NCBI GenBank assembly: GCA_947624535.1
Contig: CANQKU010000009.1
Span: 1-17,340 of the forward strand
Origin: an uncultured Bacilli bacterium
GTDB lineage: Bacteria; Bacillota_I; Bacilli_A; RF39; UBA660
Direction: 5' to 3'
Length of the DNA: 17,340 bases
Part shown: one piece after another, positions 7,418-14,172 of the stretch
How positions within the stretch are numbered: position 1 is the first letter of the stretch
How the letters are laid out: each line of letters opens with the position of its first letter
Notes under the pieces: model-generated
The model's database searches: none
What the model saw: only the letters and a program-made list of their open reading frames with translations
What the model was told of the DNA's origin: nothing
Position numbers and translations under genes: made by a program

Positions 7418-8092
7418 TTAATATCTTTTAGCAAGATTTCTAGTATATTTACGTAAAGTTTTAGAATTTCCTAATTCTTCTTTAATCACATCACCAATAT
7501 ATTCACTGCTTCTATGTAAGTCATCAGTAATTAATCTAGCCTTAGTTTTAGATGTGAACTGTTCTAAGTCATAGCCAATAATATCATCAATAATAAGTCT
7601 ATTTAACGACTCTATATTATAAATTTTAGTATTAAATTCTTCATCAATAATTTTTTCATAACTACCTGGATCAATTAAATATAAATTACCGTCATAAATA
7701 ATATTATCTCTATGTAAATCACTAATAGTATAATTAGAAGAAGCTAAATTAAAAGCATCTTCTTTCAATAAATCAAATTCTTCTAACAATTGATAACCTG
7801 AAGCATTTTTTAATGTATAATTATAATTTTGTTTAAATTTTCTTAAATAACCAATTAACTTTCCAAATTCATCGTATAACTCTTCCATTGGCATTAATAT
7901 TCTATGTGTATTTATCTCTTTTAACTCTTTAATTGACTCTTCATCTAATTTTCTCATAAAATTATTATCTTTATATATTTTAATTACCGTATCTAAATCT
8001 TTTCTATATACATTGGCTTCACAGCCATCGCCTAAAAATTCAAAATTATCTTCAATATATCTAATATCTCCTCGACCAATATTAACAACCAT
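7418..8092 (-). CDS. Protein-kinase-fold protein
   Basis: This 224-residue single-domain protein is shorter than a full Hanks kinase. A glycine-rich loop lies at G21-Y29 (GDGCEANVY) and a candidate ATP lysine in VIKIY (K38). The catalytic loop is SDLHRDNIIY, with D125 and N130 spaced as in the D-x4-N of kinases and aminoglycoside/choline phosphotransferases. The metal motif is LIDPGSY (D141-P-G143). The His usually found two residues before the catalytic Asp is replaced (Ile-Ser-Asp). The C-terminal helical lobe is short. Phosphotransfer is likely; the substrate is unknown. The ATG at 8092 has GGAGGG 5 nt upstream and a consensus promoter of its own. It has no partner gene, so a toxin-antitoxin HipA pairing is not supported. 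Confidence 0.8.
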   Translation of the reverse strand: MVVNIGRGDIRYIEDNFEFLGDGCEANVYRKDLDTVIKIYKDNNFMRKLDEESIKELKEINTHRILMPMEELYDEFGKLIGYLRKFKQNYNYTLKNASGYQLLEEFDLLKEDAFNLASSNYTISDLHRDNIIYDGNLYLIDPGSYEKIIDEEFNTKIYNIESLNRLIIDDIIGYDLEQFTSKTKARLITDDLHRSSEYIGDVIKEELGNSKTLRKYTRNLAKRY

Positions 8093-8115
8093 GATAACCC
8101 TCCAAAAACATTAGA

Positions 8116-8144
8116 ATTATACCATATTACTTAAAAAAAGTCAA
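8116..8144 (-). promoter_or_regulatory. Promoter of the kinase-like gene
   Basis: Minus strand TTGACT (8139-8144), 17-bp spacer ending in TGG, then TATAAT (8116-8121): nearly perfect with an extended -10. It sits in the short gap after the broken ATPase gene, so the kinase gene does not depend on that gene's transcription. Confidence 0.87.
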
Positions 8145-8150
8145 TTTATT

Positions 8151-8198
8151 CTATAGTCTTGATGCTGCTACTACGGTATTTCTTATGGTATCAACATA
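8151..8198 (-). other. Vestigial coding fragment resembling the SerRS motif 3 region
   Basis: The minus strand encodes YVDTIRNTVVAASRL and then TAG, bounded upstream by a TGA in the same frame. The intact serS in this window has YLVSTLNNTVVASPRGL at its motif 3. The two share 15 identical bases (8166-8180 and 9675-9689). The fragment lies just past the 3' end of the broken ATPase gene. It may be the end of an eroded gene or a recombination scar; chance similarity is not excluded. Confidence 0.3.
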
Positions 8199-8208
8199 TC
8201 AATAACTA

Positions 8209-9412
8209 CTAAAATTGATCATCCATTAAAAAATCAAATATATTAATATACTTAATTCCATCTTGAGAATAATCTTCTTTATTAGTTGAAATTACATATT
8301 TAGGGTAATTATCATTTATGTTATTAAAAGCATTAAATTCTCTAATTCTAGTTGCTTCGTTTGATAAATCATAGCAAGCTTGAATATATTTAATATTTTT
8401 ATTTTTAGAAGCTATAAAGTTTATTTCACCATCTTTAGTTTTTCCTATATAAACCTCATACCCCCTTCTTTATTAACTCATTATATATTAAATTTTCAAA
8501 AGCTCGTGAGTAATTAACCTCTTTATTATTTGTTTTAATTTTTTTAACACCCAAGTCTGTAGCATAAAATTTATTTAAAGATTTCAAAACAGCTTTTCCA
8601 TTTACGTCATATCTATAAACTCTATTAATAATAAATGTTGAACAAAGCGCATCTAAATATTTATATAATGTATCTGTTGCAACTTTATTTCTACTTCTAG
8701 CTAAATATTCTAGCACATTTGTCACCGAAAATTCTCTTGTTTCAGTTTCTAAAACATATTGAAGTATTTTATTAAATGAAGTAACATCTGATATTCCAAG
8801 TCTTTCTACAACATCTTTTAAAAGTATAGAGTCATAAACATCTCTAATATAATTTTCTTTCGAATCATCATTTTCAAAAATAAATCTTTGTGGTAAAGTT
8901 CCACATTCAAAAATATCTAGCAATAAATCAAAATAGTTTTCTTTTTTGGTCTTTGTTATTTCGACAACTTCTTTAAATGATAATGGATTAATTCTAAAAC
9001 TTACATATCTACCAGATAAATCAGTAGATAATTCTAAAAAAGTCATCTTACTATTTGAACCAGTAATAAATATGCTAAATTGATCTGTAATTCTTAAAGA
9101 ATTAATAGCTTTTTCAAAATCTTTTACTTTTTGGATTTCATCTAAAAATACATAGTAAGTATTTTTATCTTTTACTAAACTTTTAATGTAATTATTTAAT
9201 TCAATTTCATTTGTTATATCAGCATAATCAAGAGACTCAAAATTAATATATATTATATGATCTTCTTTAACATTACTTTCTTTAATCTCTTCTATTATTT
9301 GTTGTAATATTACAGATTTACCACTTCTTCGTAATCAACACAAAATTTTGATTAATGAATTTACATGGTAAAAATCTCTAATTTTATTTAGATAATAACT
9401 TCTTTTTAACAT
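8209..9412 (-). pseudogene. AAA_14/DUF4143 ATPase, nonsense codon plus frameshift
   Basis: Read through its lesions this is about 400 codons, the normal length for the AAA_14 + DUF4143 family. It starts at ATG 9412 with GAGGTG upstream and opens MLKRSYYLNKIRDFYHVNS. Walker A is LRRSGKS, Walker B is YYVFLDEIQ, and a FITGSNS sensor follows; the DUF4143 part runs from about SFRINPLSF. Lesion 1: a TGA (9335-9337) replaces the Gly usually found just before the RR-x-GKS motif (one base from GGA). Lesion 2: a G5 run (8461-8465) has one G too many. Removing it restores KKGYEVYIGKTKDGE and the rest of the domain to a TAG at 8209. In that part GEINF replaces the usual GEIDF. An internal ATG at 9046 could give a fragment without the P-loop. 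The gene is inactive as an ATPase. Confidence 0.9.
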
Positions 9413-9509
9413 AGTGTTTCACCTCTTAATTAGTATTATATAATATTTTTTAAAGTTTTTTTGTTGGATTGGAAAAACTTTTTTTATTTTAAAATTTTTA
9501 TTAAATTAA

Positions 9510-9556
9510 AAAAGAAGTCTATTCTTCCATTTTAAAAAAAACTATTTACTTCTTTT
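9510..9556 (-). terminator. Probable serS terminator
   Basis: Arms AAAAGAAGT and ACTTCTTTT (9510-9518, 9548-9556) close a 29-nt loop, and the minus strand runs on as six U. It overlaps the serS stop codon. The long loop lowers confidence. The remaining bases up to 9412 are AT-rich leader of the broken ATPase gene, with a TATAAT-like element but no good -35. Confidence 0.45.
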
Positions 9557-10841
9557 ATTTTTCTTTTTCTATTTTTTCTTTTCCACCCATGTAAGGTTGT
9601 AGTACTTTTGGAATTTTTATACTTCCATCTTCTTGATAATTGTTTTCTATAACTGCTATTAAGCCCCTTGGTGATGCTACTACGGTATTATTTAATGTTG
9701 ATACCAAATAATTTTCTTTTTCACCTCTAACTCTAATTCCTAATCTTCTTGCTTGTGCATCTCCTAAAGTTGAACAAGATCCTACTTCAAAATATTTTTG
9801 TTGTCTTGGGCTCCAAGCTTCAACATCACATGACTTTACTTTTAAATCAGCTAAATCTCCACTACAACACTCTAAAGTTCTAACTGGGACATCTAAACTT
9901 CTAAAGAAATCAACTGTATATTTCCATAATTTATTATACCAATCCATGGCATCTTCTTGCTTACATAGTACAATCATCTCTTGTTTTTCAAATTGATGCA
10001 CACGATATAATCCTCTTTCTTCAATACCATGAGCTCCTACTTCTTTTCTAAAACATGGAGAATAAGAAGTTAAAGTAATTGGTAAAGCATCCTCTTTAAT
10101 AAGTTGTCCTTTGAACTTTCCAATCATTGAATGTTCACTTGTTCCAATCAAATACAAGTCCTCATTTTCAATCTTATACATCATATCATCCATCTCTTCA
10201 AATGACATAACACCATCTACCACGTCACTATGTATCATAAATGGAGGAACACAATATGTAAAACCTCTGTCAATCATAAAATCACGTGCATAAGAAATCA
10301 TTGCTGAGTGTAGTCTAGCAATATCACCCATTAAATAATAAAATCCATTTCCACTAGTTCTACCTGCTGCTTCCTTATCTAATCCAGACAAACTTTCTAT
10401 AATATCAGCATGATAAGGTATTTCATAATCTGGAACAACTGCCTCACCAAACTTTTCATTTTCAACATTACAACTATCATCTTCACCAATAGGCACAGAA
10501 GGATCAATAATATTAGGAATAACTAACATATTTGACCTTAACTCTTTATTTAACTCTGCTTCTTCTTGTTCAATTGAAGCTAACTTTTCATTAATTTTAG
10601 TTACTTCTTCTTTTTTCTTATTAGCCTCATCTATCTTTTTCTCACGCATTAACAATCCTATTTCACTACTAATAGAATTTCTGTTTTTCCTTAATTCATC
10701 ACCCTCTAATTTTAGTTTTCTTACTTTTTCATCCAACTCAACAACTAAATCTACTAAAGGCAACTTCTTATCTTGAAATTTTTTCTTAATATTTTCCTTA
10801 ACTAATTCTTTATTTTCTCTTACAAATTTTATATCTAACAT
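9555..10841 (-). CDS. serS: Serine--tRNA ligase
   Basis: This 428-residue cytoplasmic class II synthetase charges tRNA-Ser (and tRNA-Sec where present) with serine. A long antiparallel coiled coil that grips the tRNA-Ser variable arm spans about residues 28-105. The core has TSEH at 234-237 (usually TAE), motif 2 at about 263-288 (CFRKEVGAHGIEERGLYR, then VHQFEKQE) and motif 3 at about 380-400 (STLNNTVVASPRGLIAVIEN) with the ATP-binding Arg kept at R392. The motif 3 wording and the CCSGDLADLKVKSCDVEAWS stretch belong to a branch I recall from Clostridia and relatives, not to the B. subtilis type. The start is ATG 10841 after AAGGA. It lies 74 nt behind the dipeptidase gene with no terminator between, so it probably reads from the upstream T-box promoter. 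Confidence 0.97.
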   Translation of the reverse strand: MLDIKFVRENKELVKENIKKKFQDKKLPLVDLVVELDEKVRKLKLEGDELRKNRNSISSEIGLLMREKKIDEANKKKEEVTKINEKLASIEQEEAELNKELRSNMLVIPNIIDPSVPIGEDDSCNVENEKFGEAVVPDYEIPYHADIIESLSGLDKEAAGRTSGNGFYYLMGDIARLHSAMISYARDFMIDRGFTYCVPPFMIHSDVVDGVMSFEEMDDMMYKIENEDLYLIGTSEHSMIGKFKGQLIKEDALPITLTSYSPCFRKEVGAHGIEERGLYRVHQFEKQEMIVLCKQEDAMDWYNKLWKYTVDFFRSLDVPVRTLECCSGDLADLKVKSCDVEAWSPRQQKYFEVGSCSTLGDAQARRLGIRVRGEKENYLVSTLNNTVVASPRGLIAVIENNYQEDGSIKIPKVLQPYMGGKEKIEKEK

Positions 10842-10915
10842 TATTTTTCCTTCTTTCTATTAAATTACTTCCTATATTAATTTATACTTTGTAATATTAT
10901 ATTGATTATCAACTA

Positions 10916-11836
10916 TTAAGTCATCTTACTATCTAGATTAAAATAATTTTCTATATTTTTAAATAGTAATTTGTCTATCTCCTCATTATTATAATAATTA
11001 TTTAAAAGCATAGTCAACTCATTTTTAGCAGTTTTATGTTTAATTATACTTTTATCTTCCTCAATTTGAAATAAATCTGTTGCAAAGTCCATATTATCTG
11101 TTGCTAAAACAACTGAGTCAATACCTACACGATCTACCATGTATTTTATATGTTTACAATAATCTTGTTCTAAGTTTGTTTTATTTTCATTAATAAATTG
11201 TTCATATGAAACTACTCCAATAATTCCACCTAAGCTTTTTATAGCATCAATTTGACTATCTTTTAAATTTCTAGGATGTGGACATAAAGTATAACTATTA
11301 GAGTGACTTGCCATAACTTTAGGATGATATCCTTCTTGTTTTAACTTTTCTAATAGATTTATACAATCCCAAAAAGTAGGCTCATTCATATGAGATAAGT
11401 CAATACAAATACCTAACTCTACTGCTTTTTTAATAAATTCTACTCCTAAATTTGTTAATCCCTTATTACTTCTAAATCCAGAGCCATACTTATTTTCATC
11501 ATTCCAAACTAATAATATACTTCTAAGCCCTAAATGATATAAATTTTCTAACTCATTAGTATCTTTAATAAATCCACAACCCTCTATACTAAAAATACCA
11601 ACTTTTTCACTAAAGTGTTCTCTATATAAATTTGTACTAATTTTAAACATTTCAAACACATCAATATCTTCTATTTTTAATTCTTCCTTCATCTTTTTTA
11701 CACTCATAAAATAAAGATTAGCAATGACTCCTCTTATTTGACTGAAATCATCTTTTATTTTCTTTATATAGGAAAAATCATTTTTCATATAACAACAGTA
11801 AAGAATTGTCAATAAGTCATAATGAGCATCAAACAA
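10916..11836 (-). CDS. Membrane dipeptidase family (peptidase M19)
   Basis: This 306-residue zinc metallopeptidase of the renal-dipeptidase family would split dipeptides. Metal ligands read in order: H5-x-D7 (FDAHYDLL), E85 (FSIEG), H149 (IDLSHM) and H178 (MASHSN), with a D247 in ATDNMDF. The protein has no signal peptide, so it is cytoplasmic. I choose the TTG at 11836, 7 nt after AGGAGG (11844-11849); family members start just before F-D-A-H-x-D. A longer frame from TTG 11869 would translate through the ribosome site. An ATG just downstream is out of frame. The gene is preceded by a T-box leader and followed by serS, so it is probably induced on shortage of charged tRNA-Ser and would recover amino acids from peptides. 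Peptide specificity is not visible. Confidence 0.9.
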   Translation of the reverse strand: MFDAHYDLLTILYCCYMKNDFSYIKKIKDDFSQIRGVIANLYFMSVKKMKEELKIEDIDVFEMFKISTNLYREHFSEKVGIFSIEGCGFIKDTNELENLYHLGLRSILLVWNDENKYGSGFRSNKGLTNLGVEFIKKAVELGICIDLSHMNEPTFWDCINLLEKLKQEGYHPKVMASHSNSYTLCPHPRNLKDSQIDAIKSLGGIIGVVSYEQFINENKTNLEQDYCKHIKYMVDRVGIDSVVLATDNMDFATDLFQIEEDKSIIKHKTAKNELTMLLNNYYNNEEIDKLLFKNIENYFNLDSKMT

Positions 11837-12048
11837 ACTATCCCCTCCTAAAAAGAAAAAGAACAGCAATAAAGGAGTGCTAAAAGCACGGTGCCATCCT
11901 TCTTTTTTCTTATTTTTGATAACGGCTATTACCGGAATATTTTATATTCATCTATAGAGTAGAATAAATAAGTCTTATTTGTTATTTCCACCAAACATAA
12001 CATCTCTATATAATAAGTTTTCTTATTATGATCTCTAATTATTGATTT
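11837..12048 (-). promoter_or_regulatory. T-box leader, probably tRNA-Ser responsive
   Basis: Minus-strand RNA. The T-box core AGGATGGCACCGTG is at 11887-11900. The antiterminator-type fold is complete: AAGGA/TCCTT helix, the 7-nt bulge TGGCACC, a GTGC/GCAC helix and a UUUUA loop (11872-11901). Upstream, the Stem I apex shows AGAGA (12003-12007) and helix TGTTAT/ATAACA around the loop GTTTGGTGGAA (11986-11996). Hairpins GAATAT/ATATTC (11935-11949) and 11921-11935 may be Stem II/III. A UCU followed by A at 11961-11963 lies in the loop next to the base helix TAGAG/CTCTA and is the likely specifier (Ser). UGGC predicts discriminator G73, as in tRNA-Ser. No strong terminator follows. The 3' arm CTCCT can pair with the AGGAG ribosome site, so control may be translational. 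Confidence 0.85.
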
Positions 12049-12054
12049 GTTATT

Positions 12055-12083
12055 ATTATATGATATTTTTTATAAATTATCAA
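12055..12083 (-). promoter_or_regulatory. Promoter of the T-box/dipeptidase/serS unit
   Basis: Minus strand TTGATA (12078-12083), 17-bp spacer, perfect TATAAT (12055-12060). The start site near 12048 places all T-box elements in the transcript. Confidence 0.85.
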
Positions 12084-12097
12084 TCTCTATTCCAAAT

Positions 12098-12127
12098 AAA
12101 AATTACCAACCATTGTTGATAATTTTT
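12098..12127 (-). terminator. Terminator of surface-protein cassette A
   Basis: AAAAATTA, a mismatch, CAAC, a 4-nt loop, GTTG, a mismatch, TAATTTTT: an 8+4 bp stem just after the stop at 12134, running into U-rich sequence. The hairpin after cassette B (13138-13159) has the same CAAC/GTTG core and mismatch, so the two terminators are copies. Confidence 0.7.
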
Positions 12128-12131
12128 ATTT

Positions 12132-12236
12132 TATTAATTTTGTCTTACTTTTTTAGCTGAGTAAGTAAGTCCTAATCCACTAGCTAAGATTAATGCTAAT
12201 AGGCTTAATAGATTAATGTCTGCTGTATCTGGATTT
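12132..12236. repeat. Duplicated anchor segment, copy A
   Basis: These 105 bp match 13176-13280 with 4 mismatches. They encode the NPDTA sorting tail and the stop region of the surface protein. Identity ends at the Gly/Asp codons before NPDTA, where the ectodomains become unrelated. Confidence 0.93.
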
Positions 12237-13015
12237 GATTCTCGTTTTTCAGAAGGTTTTTCTTCTGCAACTGTCTTTTGAGGTGCTTGATATTCTTTAC
12301 CAGTAACTACCACATTTTCTTTTATATTATTAGATGTTACTTTAATATTTCCTTCACTATCTATTATTACTATTTTGCCATCCTTAATTTCAATTTTATC
12401 TTCAGAATTTTCTGTAGTTTCTACTGTAAAATTTTTTAATTCATCGTTCTCAGCAACGTAAATATAATCCTTTTGATTACCACTAATAGTTCCATCTAGG
12501 ATAACTTTTGGTTCTTCTGTAACACCAGTACCTTGTCCAATTTCAATACCATAAGAATTATCAGATAAATTCAAATTTTGTACAATTAATTCACCACCAT
12601 TTACTAAAATAGCACCATACTTACAATTTGTAATCGATACATTATTTACAGTAAGTTTACCACCTTTATAAGCTTGTAGTCCATATTTATTTGAACCTGA
12701 AATATTTACATTTTCTACTATTAAATCTCCTCCAGCACCTACTGTAATTATAGTAGAATTATTTCCAACTGGATTAAATTCACTCTCTTTAATAGAAATT
12801 TTCTTTCCATCTCCAATAATAGTTACTTTATTATGAACTTCAAGTGGACCTGTTACTTCTATATCAGCAGTTAATTTAATAGTACCGTCCTTTGCTAAAG
12901 CAGCAACTAAATCATTGTAACTACTGACTTCTTGAATATCATCTGCAAAAACATTTGGCATAGCAACTATACTCATAACGAACATCGTTACTATTAATAA
13001 TAATTTCTTTTTCAT
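12134..13015 (-). CDS. Wall-anchored beta-helix surface protein (cassette A)
   Basis: This is 293 residues. The signal peptide is 1-24 (MKKKLLLIVTMFVMSIVAMP, then NVFA before DD). Residues about 45-200 form a right-handed parallel beta-helix pattern, with repeated rungs such as GGKLTVNNVSI, GGELIVQNLNL and GDLIVENVNI, and Asn/Gly turns. Such folds occur in adhesins and polysaccharide-active proteins; no catalytic site is visible, so binding is the safer guess. A Pro/Glu/Lys-rich linker leads to NPDTA at 261-265, a hydrophobic segment and the tail KKVRQN, which is a sortase-type wall-sorting signal. The ATG at 13015 has AGGTG 7 nt upstream; a GTG three codons earlier overlaps that site and is rejected. 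Its promoter holds a G9 tract. No sortase gene is in the window. Confidence 0.88.
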   Translation of the reverse strand: MKKKLLLIVTMFVMSIVAMPNVFADDIQEVSSYNDLVAALAKDGTIKLTADIEVTGPLEVHNKVTIIGDGKKISIKESEFNPVGNNSTIITVGAGGDLIVENVNISGSNKYGLQAYKGGKLTVNNVSITNCKYGAILVNGGELIVQNLNLSDNSYGIEIGQGTGVTEEPKVILDGTISGNQKDYIYVAENDELKNFTVETTENSEDKIEIKDGKIVIIDSEGNIKVTSNNIKENVVVTGKEYQAPQKTVAEEKPSEKRESNPDTADINLLSLLALILASGLGLTYSAKKVRQN

Positions 13016-13029
13016 CTTTCTCACCTTTT

Positions 13030-13048
13030 ATATTGCTTTTTGCAATAT
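13030..13048 (-). promoter_or_regulatory. Leader hairpin of cassette A
   Basis: A perfect 7-bp stem (ATATTGC / GCAATAT) with a 5-nt loop sits between an upstream AGGAG and the AGGTG used by the gene. A five-codon frame (TTG CAA AAA GCA ATA TAA) starts 5 nt after the upstream AGGAG and lies within the hairpin. Cassette B has the same layout. Confidence 0.55.
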
Positions 13049-13067
13049 TTCTCCTTTCTTGTTTACA

Positions 13068-13098
13068 ATTATATAACAACCTACCCCCCCCCTGTCAA
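13068..13098 (-). promoter_or_regulatory. Cassette A promoter with G9 tract in the spacer
   Basis: Minus strand: perfect TTGACA (13093-13098), directly followed by nine G (13084-13092), TAGGTTGTTA and TATAAT (13068-13073). Spacing to TATAAT is 19 bp, 2 over the optimum. A poorer TATATA lies at 17 bp. Loss of two G would give a perfect TTGACA-17-TATAAT. Confidence 0.75.
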
Positions 13099-13137
13099 TA
13101 TTTTTTGAAAAATTATTTGACAAATAGACACAAAAAA
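13093..13137. repeat. Duplicated upstream promoter region, copy A
   Basis: About 45 bp from the -35 box upstream match 14167-14212 with one indel and one or two substitutions. The block contains the near-palindrome ATTTGACAAAT (13115-13125) and A/T runs that could serve as an UP element or operator. Confidence 0.85.
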
Positions 13138-13159
13138 ATTACCAACAATAGTTGATAAT
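13132..13159 (-). terminator. Terminator of surface-protein cassette B
   Basis: ATTA, a mismatch, CAAC, a 4-nt loop, GTTG, a mismatch, TAAT, followed on the minus strand by seven U (13132-13138). It sits between the stop of cassette B and the upstream edge of the cassette A promoter, so the two genes are separately transcribed. Confidence 0.75.
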
Positions 13160-13175
13160 CTTTATTAATTTAATG

Positions 13176-13280
13176 TATTAATTTTGTCTTACTTTTTTTA
13201 CTGAGTAAGTAAGTCCTAATCCACTAGCTATGATTAATGCTAATAGGCTTAATAGATTAATATCTGCTGTATCTGGATTT
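13176..13280. repeat. Duplicated anchor segment, copy B
   Basis: Partner of 12132-12236: 105 bp with 4 mismatches, covering the stop codon and the NPDTA sorting tail of the cassette B protein. Confidence 0.93.
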
Positions 13281-14095
13281 TTAGTATCACTTTTATTAGT
13301 AACTTCTACAGGTATATCTTCATAAACTGCAGTAAGTACCATATCATCTTCTAAAGTATCATTTTCTACATCAAAAAGTTTTCCGTCTGCTGTTTTATAA
13401 CCAACAAACTTTTGTCCATCTTTAGGTTTAATTAAAGCAGCGATTAATTTTTGTTCATCTTCATTTAAATCACTTAACTTTTTATCAGCACCTTTAATAC
13501 TAAATACTCTACTACCGTTAGCTCCTTTAATAGTAAAAGCAACTACACCTTCTGCTTTAGTAAAATTAACATTCTTTGGATTTACTTGAATAATTATTTT
13601 TTGTTCATAATCTCCATCTCCATTCCAATCAAGCTCATAAGTTCCGATTGTAAGTGGATTTACCTCAGTATTTAATAATTCTTTATCAGCATAAATCCAT
13701 GCTCCAAAATAACGGTGGTCACTTGATGGATCACTATCCTCTACTCCACCTTTATTTTTTGAAAAATATTTCTCTACTGTACCTGTAGCTGATTCTCTAT
13801 CAGCTCTCTTCATTTTAGCTTCTTCGCTAACTCCTGATGGTGCGATAATATTAATTCCTACCCACCATCCATCAACTTTTCTACCAATTTCAGGAGCAGC
13901 AGGATACCATTTTAAATCTGCTTTTTCATATGTAACTGTAATAGTTTCATTATTAGCAGTTGCAGATTGCTTAAAATTAGTATCATCTCCCATACCTTTT
14001 TCTACAGTTCCATACAACGCTCCTTCTGCATGAACAGTTGGCATAATTACCATTGCTATAGCAAATACTACTGCAAAATATAAAAACTTCTTCAT
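13178..14095 (-). CDS. Wall-anchored surface protein (cassette B)
   Basis: This is 305 residues. The signal peptide is 1-23 (MKKFLYFAVVFAIAMVIMPT, then VHA before EG). The ectodomain at about 24-180 is not recognised; it contains WYPAAPEIGRKVDGWWVG and an acidic DWNGDGDYE turn at about 156-164 that could bind calcium. Residues about 224-260 resemble an InlB B-repeat/Flg_new unit (DGQKFVGYKTADGKLF through MVLTAVYED). A short linker leads to NPDTA at 273-277, a hydrophobic helix and KKVRQN, almost identical to cassette A. The start is the ATG at 14095: a longer frame from 14152 would begin upstream of the transcript start. The nearest strong GGAGG is 31 nt away, but a perfect hairpin in between leaves an effective gap of 10 nt. 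Confidence 0.87.
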   Translation of the reverse strand: MKKFLYFAVVFAIAMVIMPTVHAEGALYGTVEKGMGDDTNFKQSATANNETITVTYEKADLKWYPAAPEIGRKVDGWWVGINIIAPSGVSEEAKMKRADRESATGTVEKYFSKNKGGVEDSDPSSDHRYFGAWIYADKELLNTEVNPLTIGTYELDWNGDGDYEQKIIIQVNPKNVNFTKAEGVVAFTIKGANGSRVFSIKGADKKLSDLNEDEQKLIAALIKPKDGQKFVGYKTADGKLFDVENDTLEDDMVLTAVYEDIPVEVTNKSDTKNPDTADINLLSLLALIIASGLGLTYSVKKVRQN

Positions 14096-14105
14096 AATAC
14101 TCTCT

Positions 14106-14131
14106 ATTTTGTGATTATCACAAAATCCTCC
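14106..14131 (-). promoter_or_regulatory. Leader hairpin and displaced ribosome site of cassette B
   Basis: GGAGG (14127-14131) is followed at once by a perfect 9-bp stem ATTTTGTGA/TCACAAAAT with a 3-nt loop, then 10 nt, then the ATG. Folding would bring GGAGG within 10 nt of the start. Alternatively GGAGG serves a five-codon frame (GTG ATA ATC ACA AAA TAG) inside the hairpin. Confidence 0.6.
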
Positions 14132-14143
14132 TTTCATATTCTT

Positions 14144-14172
14144 TTTATACAATAAGTACCCCCCCCTGTCAA
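14144..14172 (-). promoter_or_regulatory. Cassette B promoter with G8 tract in the spacer
   Basis: Minus strand: perfect TTGACA (14167-14172), eight G (14159-14166), TACTTATTG, then TATAAA (14144-14149). The spacer is exactly 17 bp, so this copy should be active at its present tract length. Confidence 0.85.

Noticed and set aside
7418..8092. HipA-like toxin of a toxin-antitoxin pair
   Set aside because: No small DNA-binding partner gene is adjacent and the protein is about half HipA length; only the kinase-type motifs can be supported.
9335..9337. UGA read as an amino acid in the ATPase gene
   Set aside because: No other gene uses UGA as sense, Trp is TGG, and the same gene has a separate frameshift. 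A GGA to TGA nonsense mutation is simpler.
10111..10293. Plus-strand open frame of 60 codons
   Set aside because: It is the antisense shadow of serS, with no ribosome site or promoter.
10842..10915. A separate serS promoter in the 74-nt gap
   Set aside because: The only pair, TTGATA and TATAAA, is 20 bp apart. Read-through from the T-box promoter explains the layout better, though a weak internal promoter is possible.
14096..14152. Longer start of the cassette B protein at ATG 14152
   Set aside because: The -10 TATAAA (14144-14149) lies inside that extension, so the codon is upstream of the transcript start. The signal peptide begins properly at 14095.
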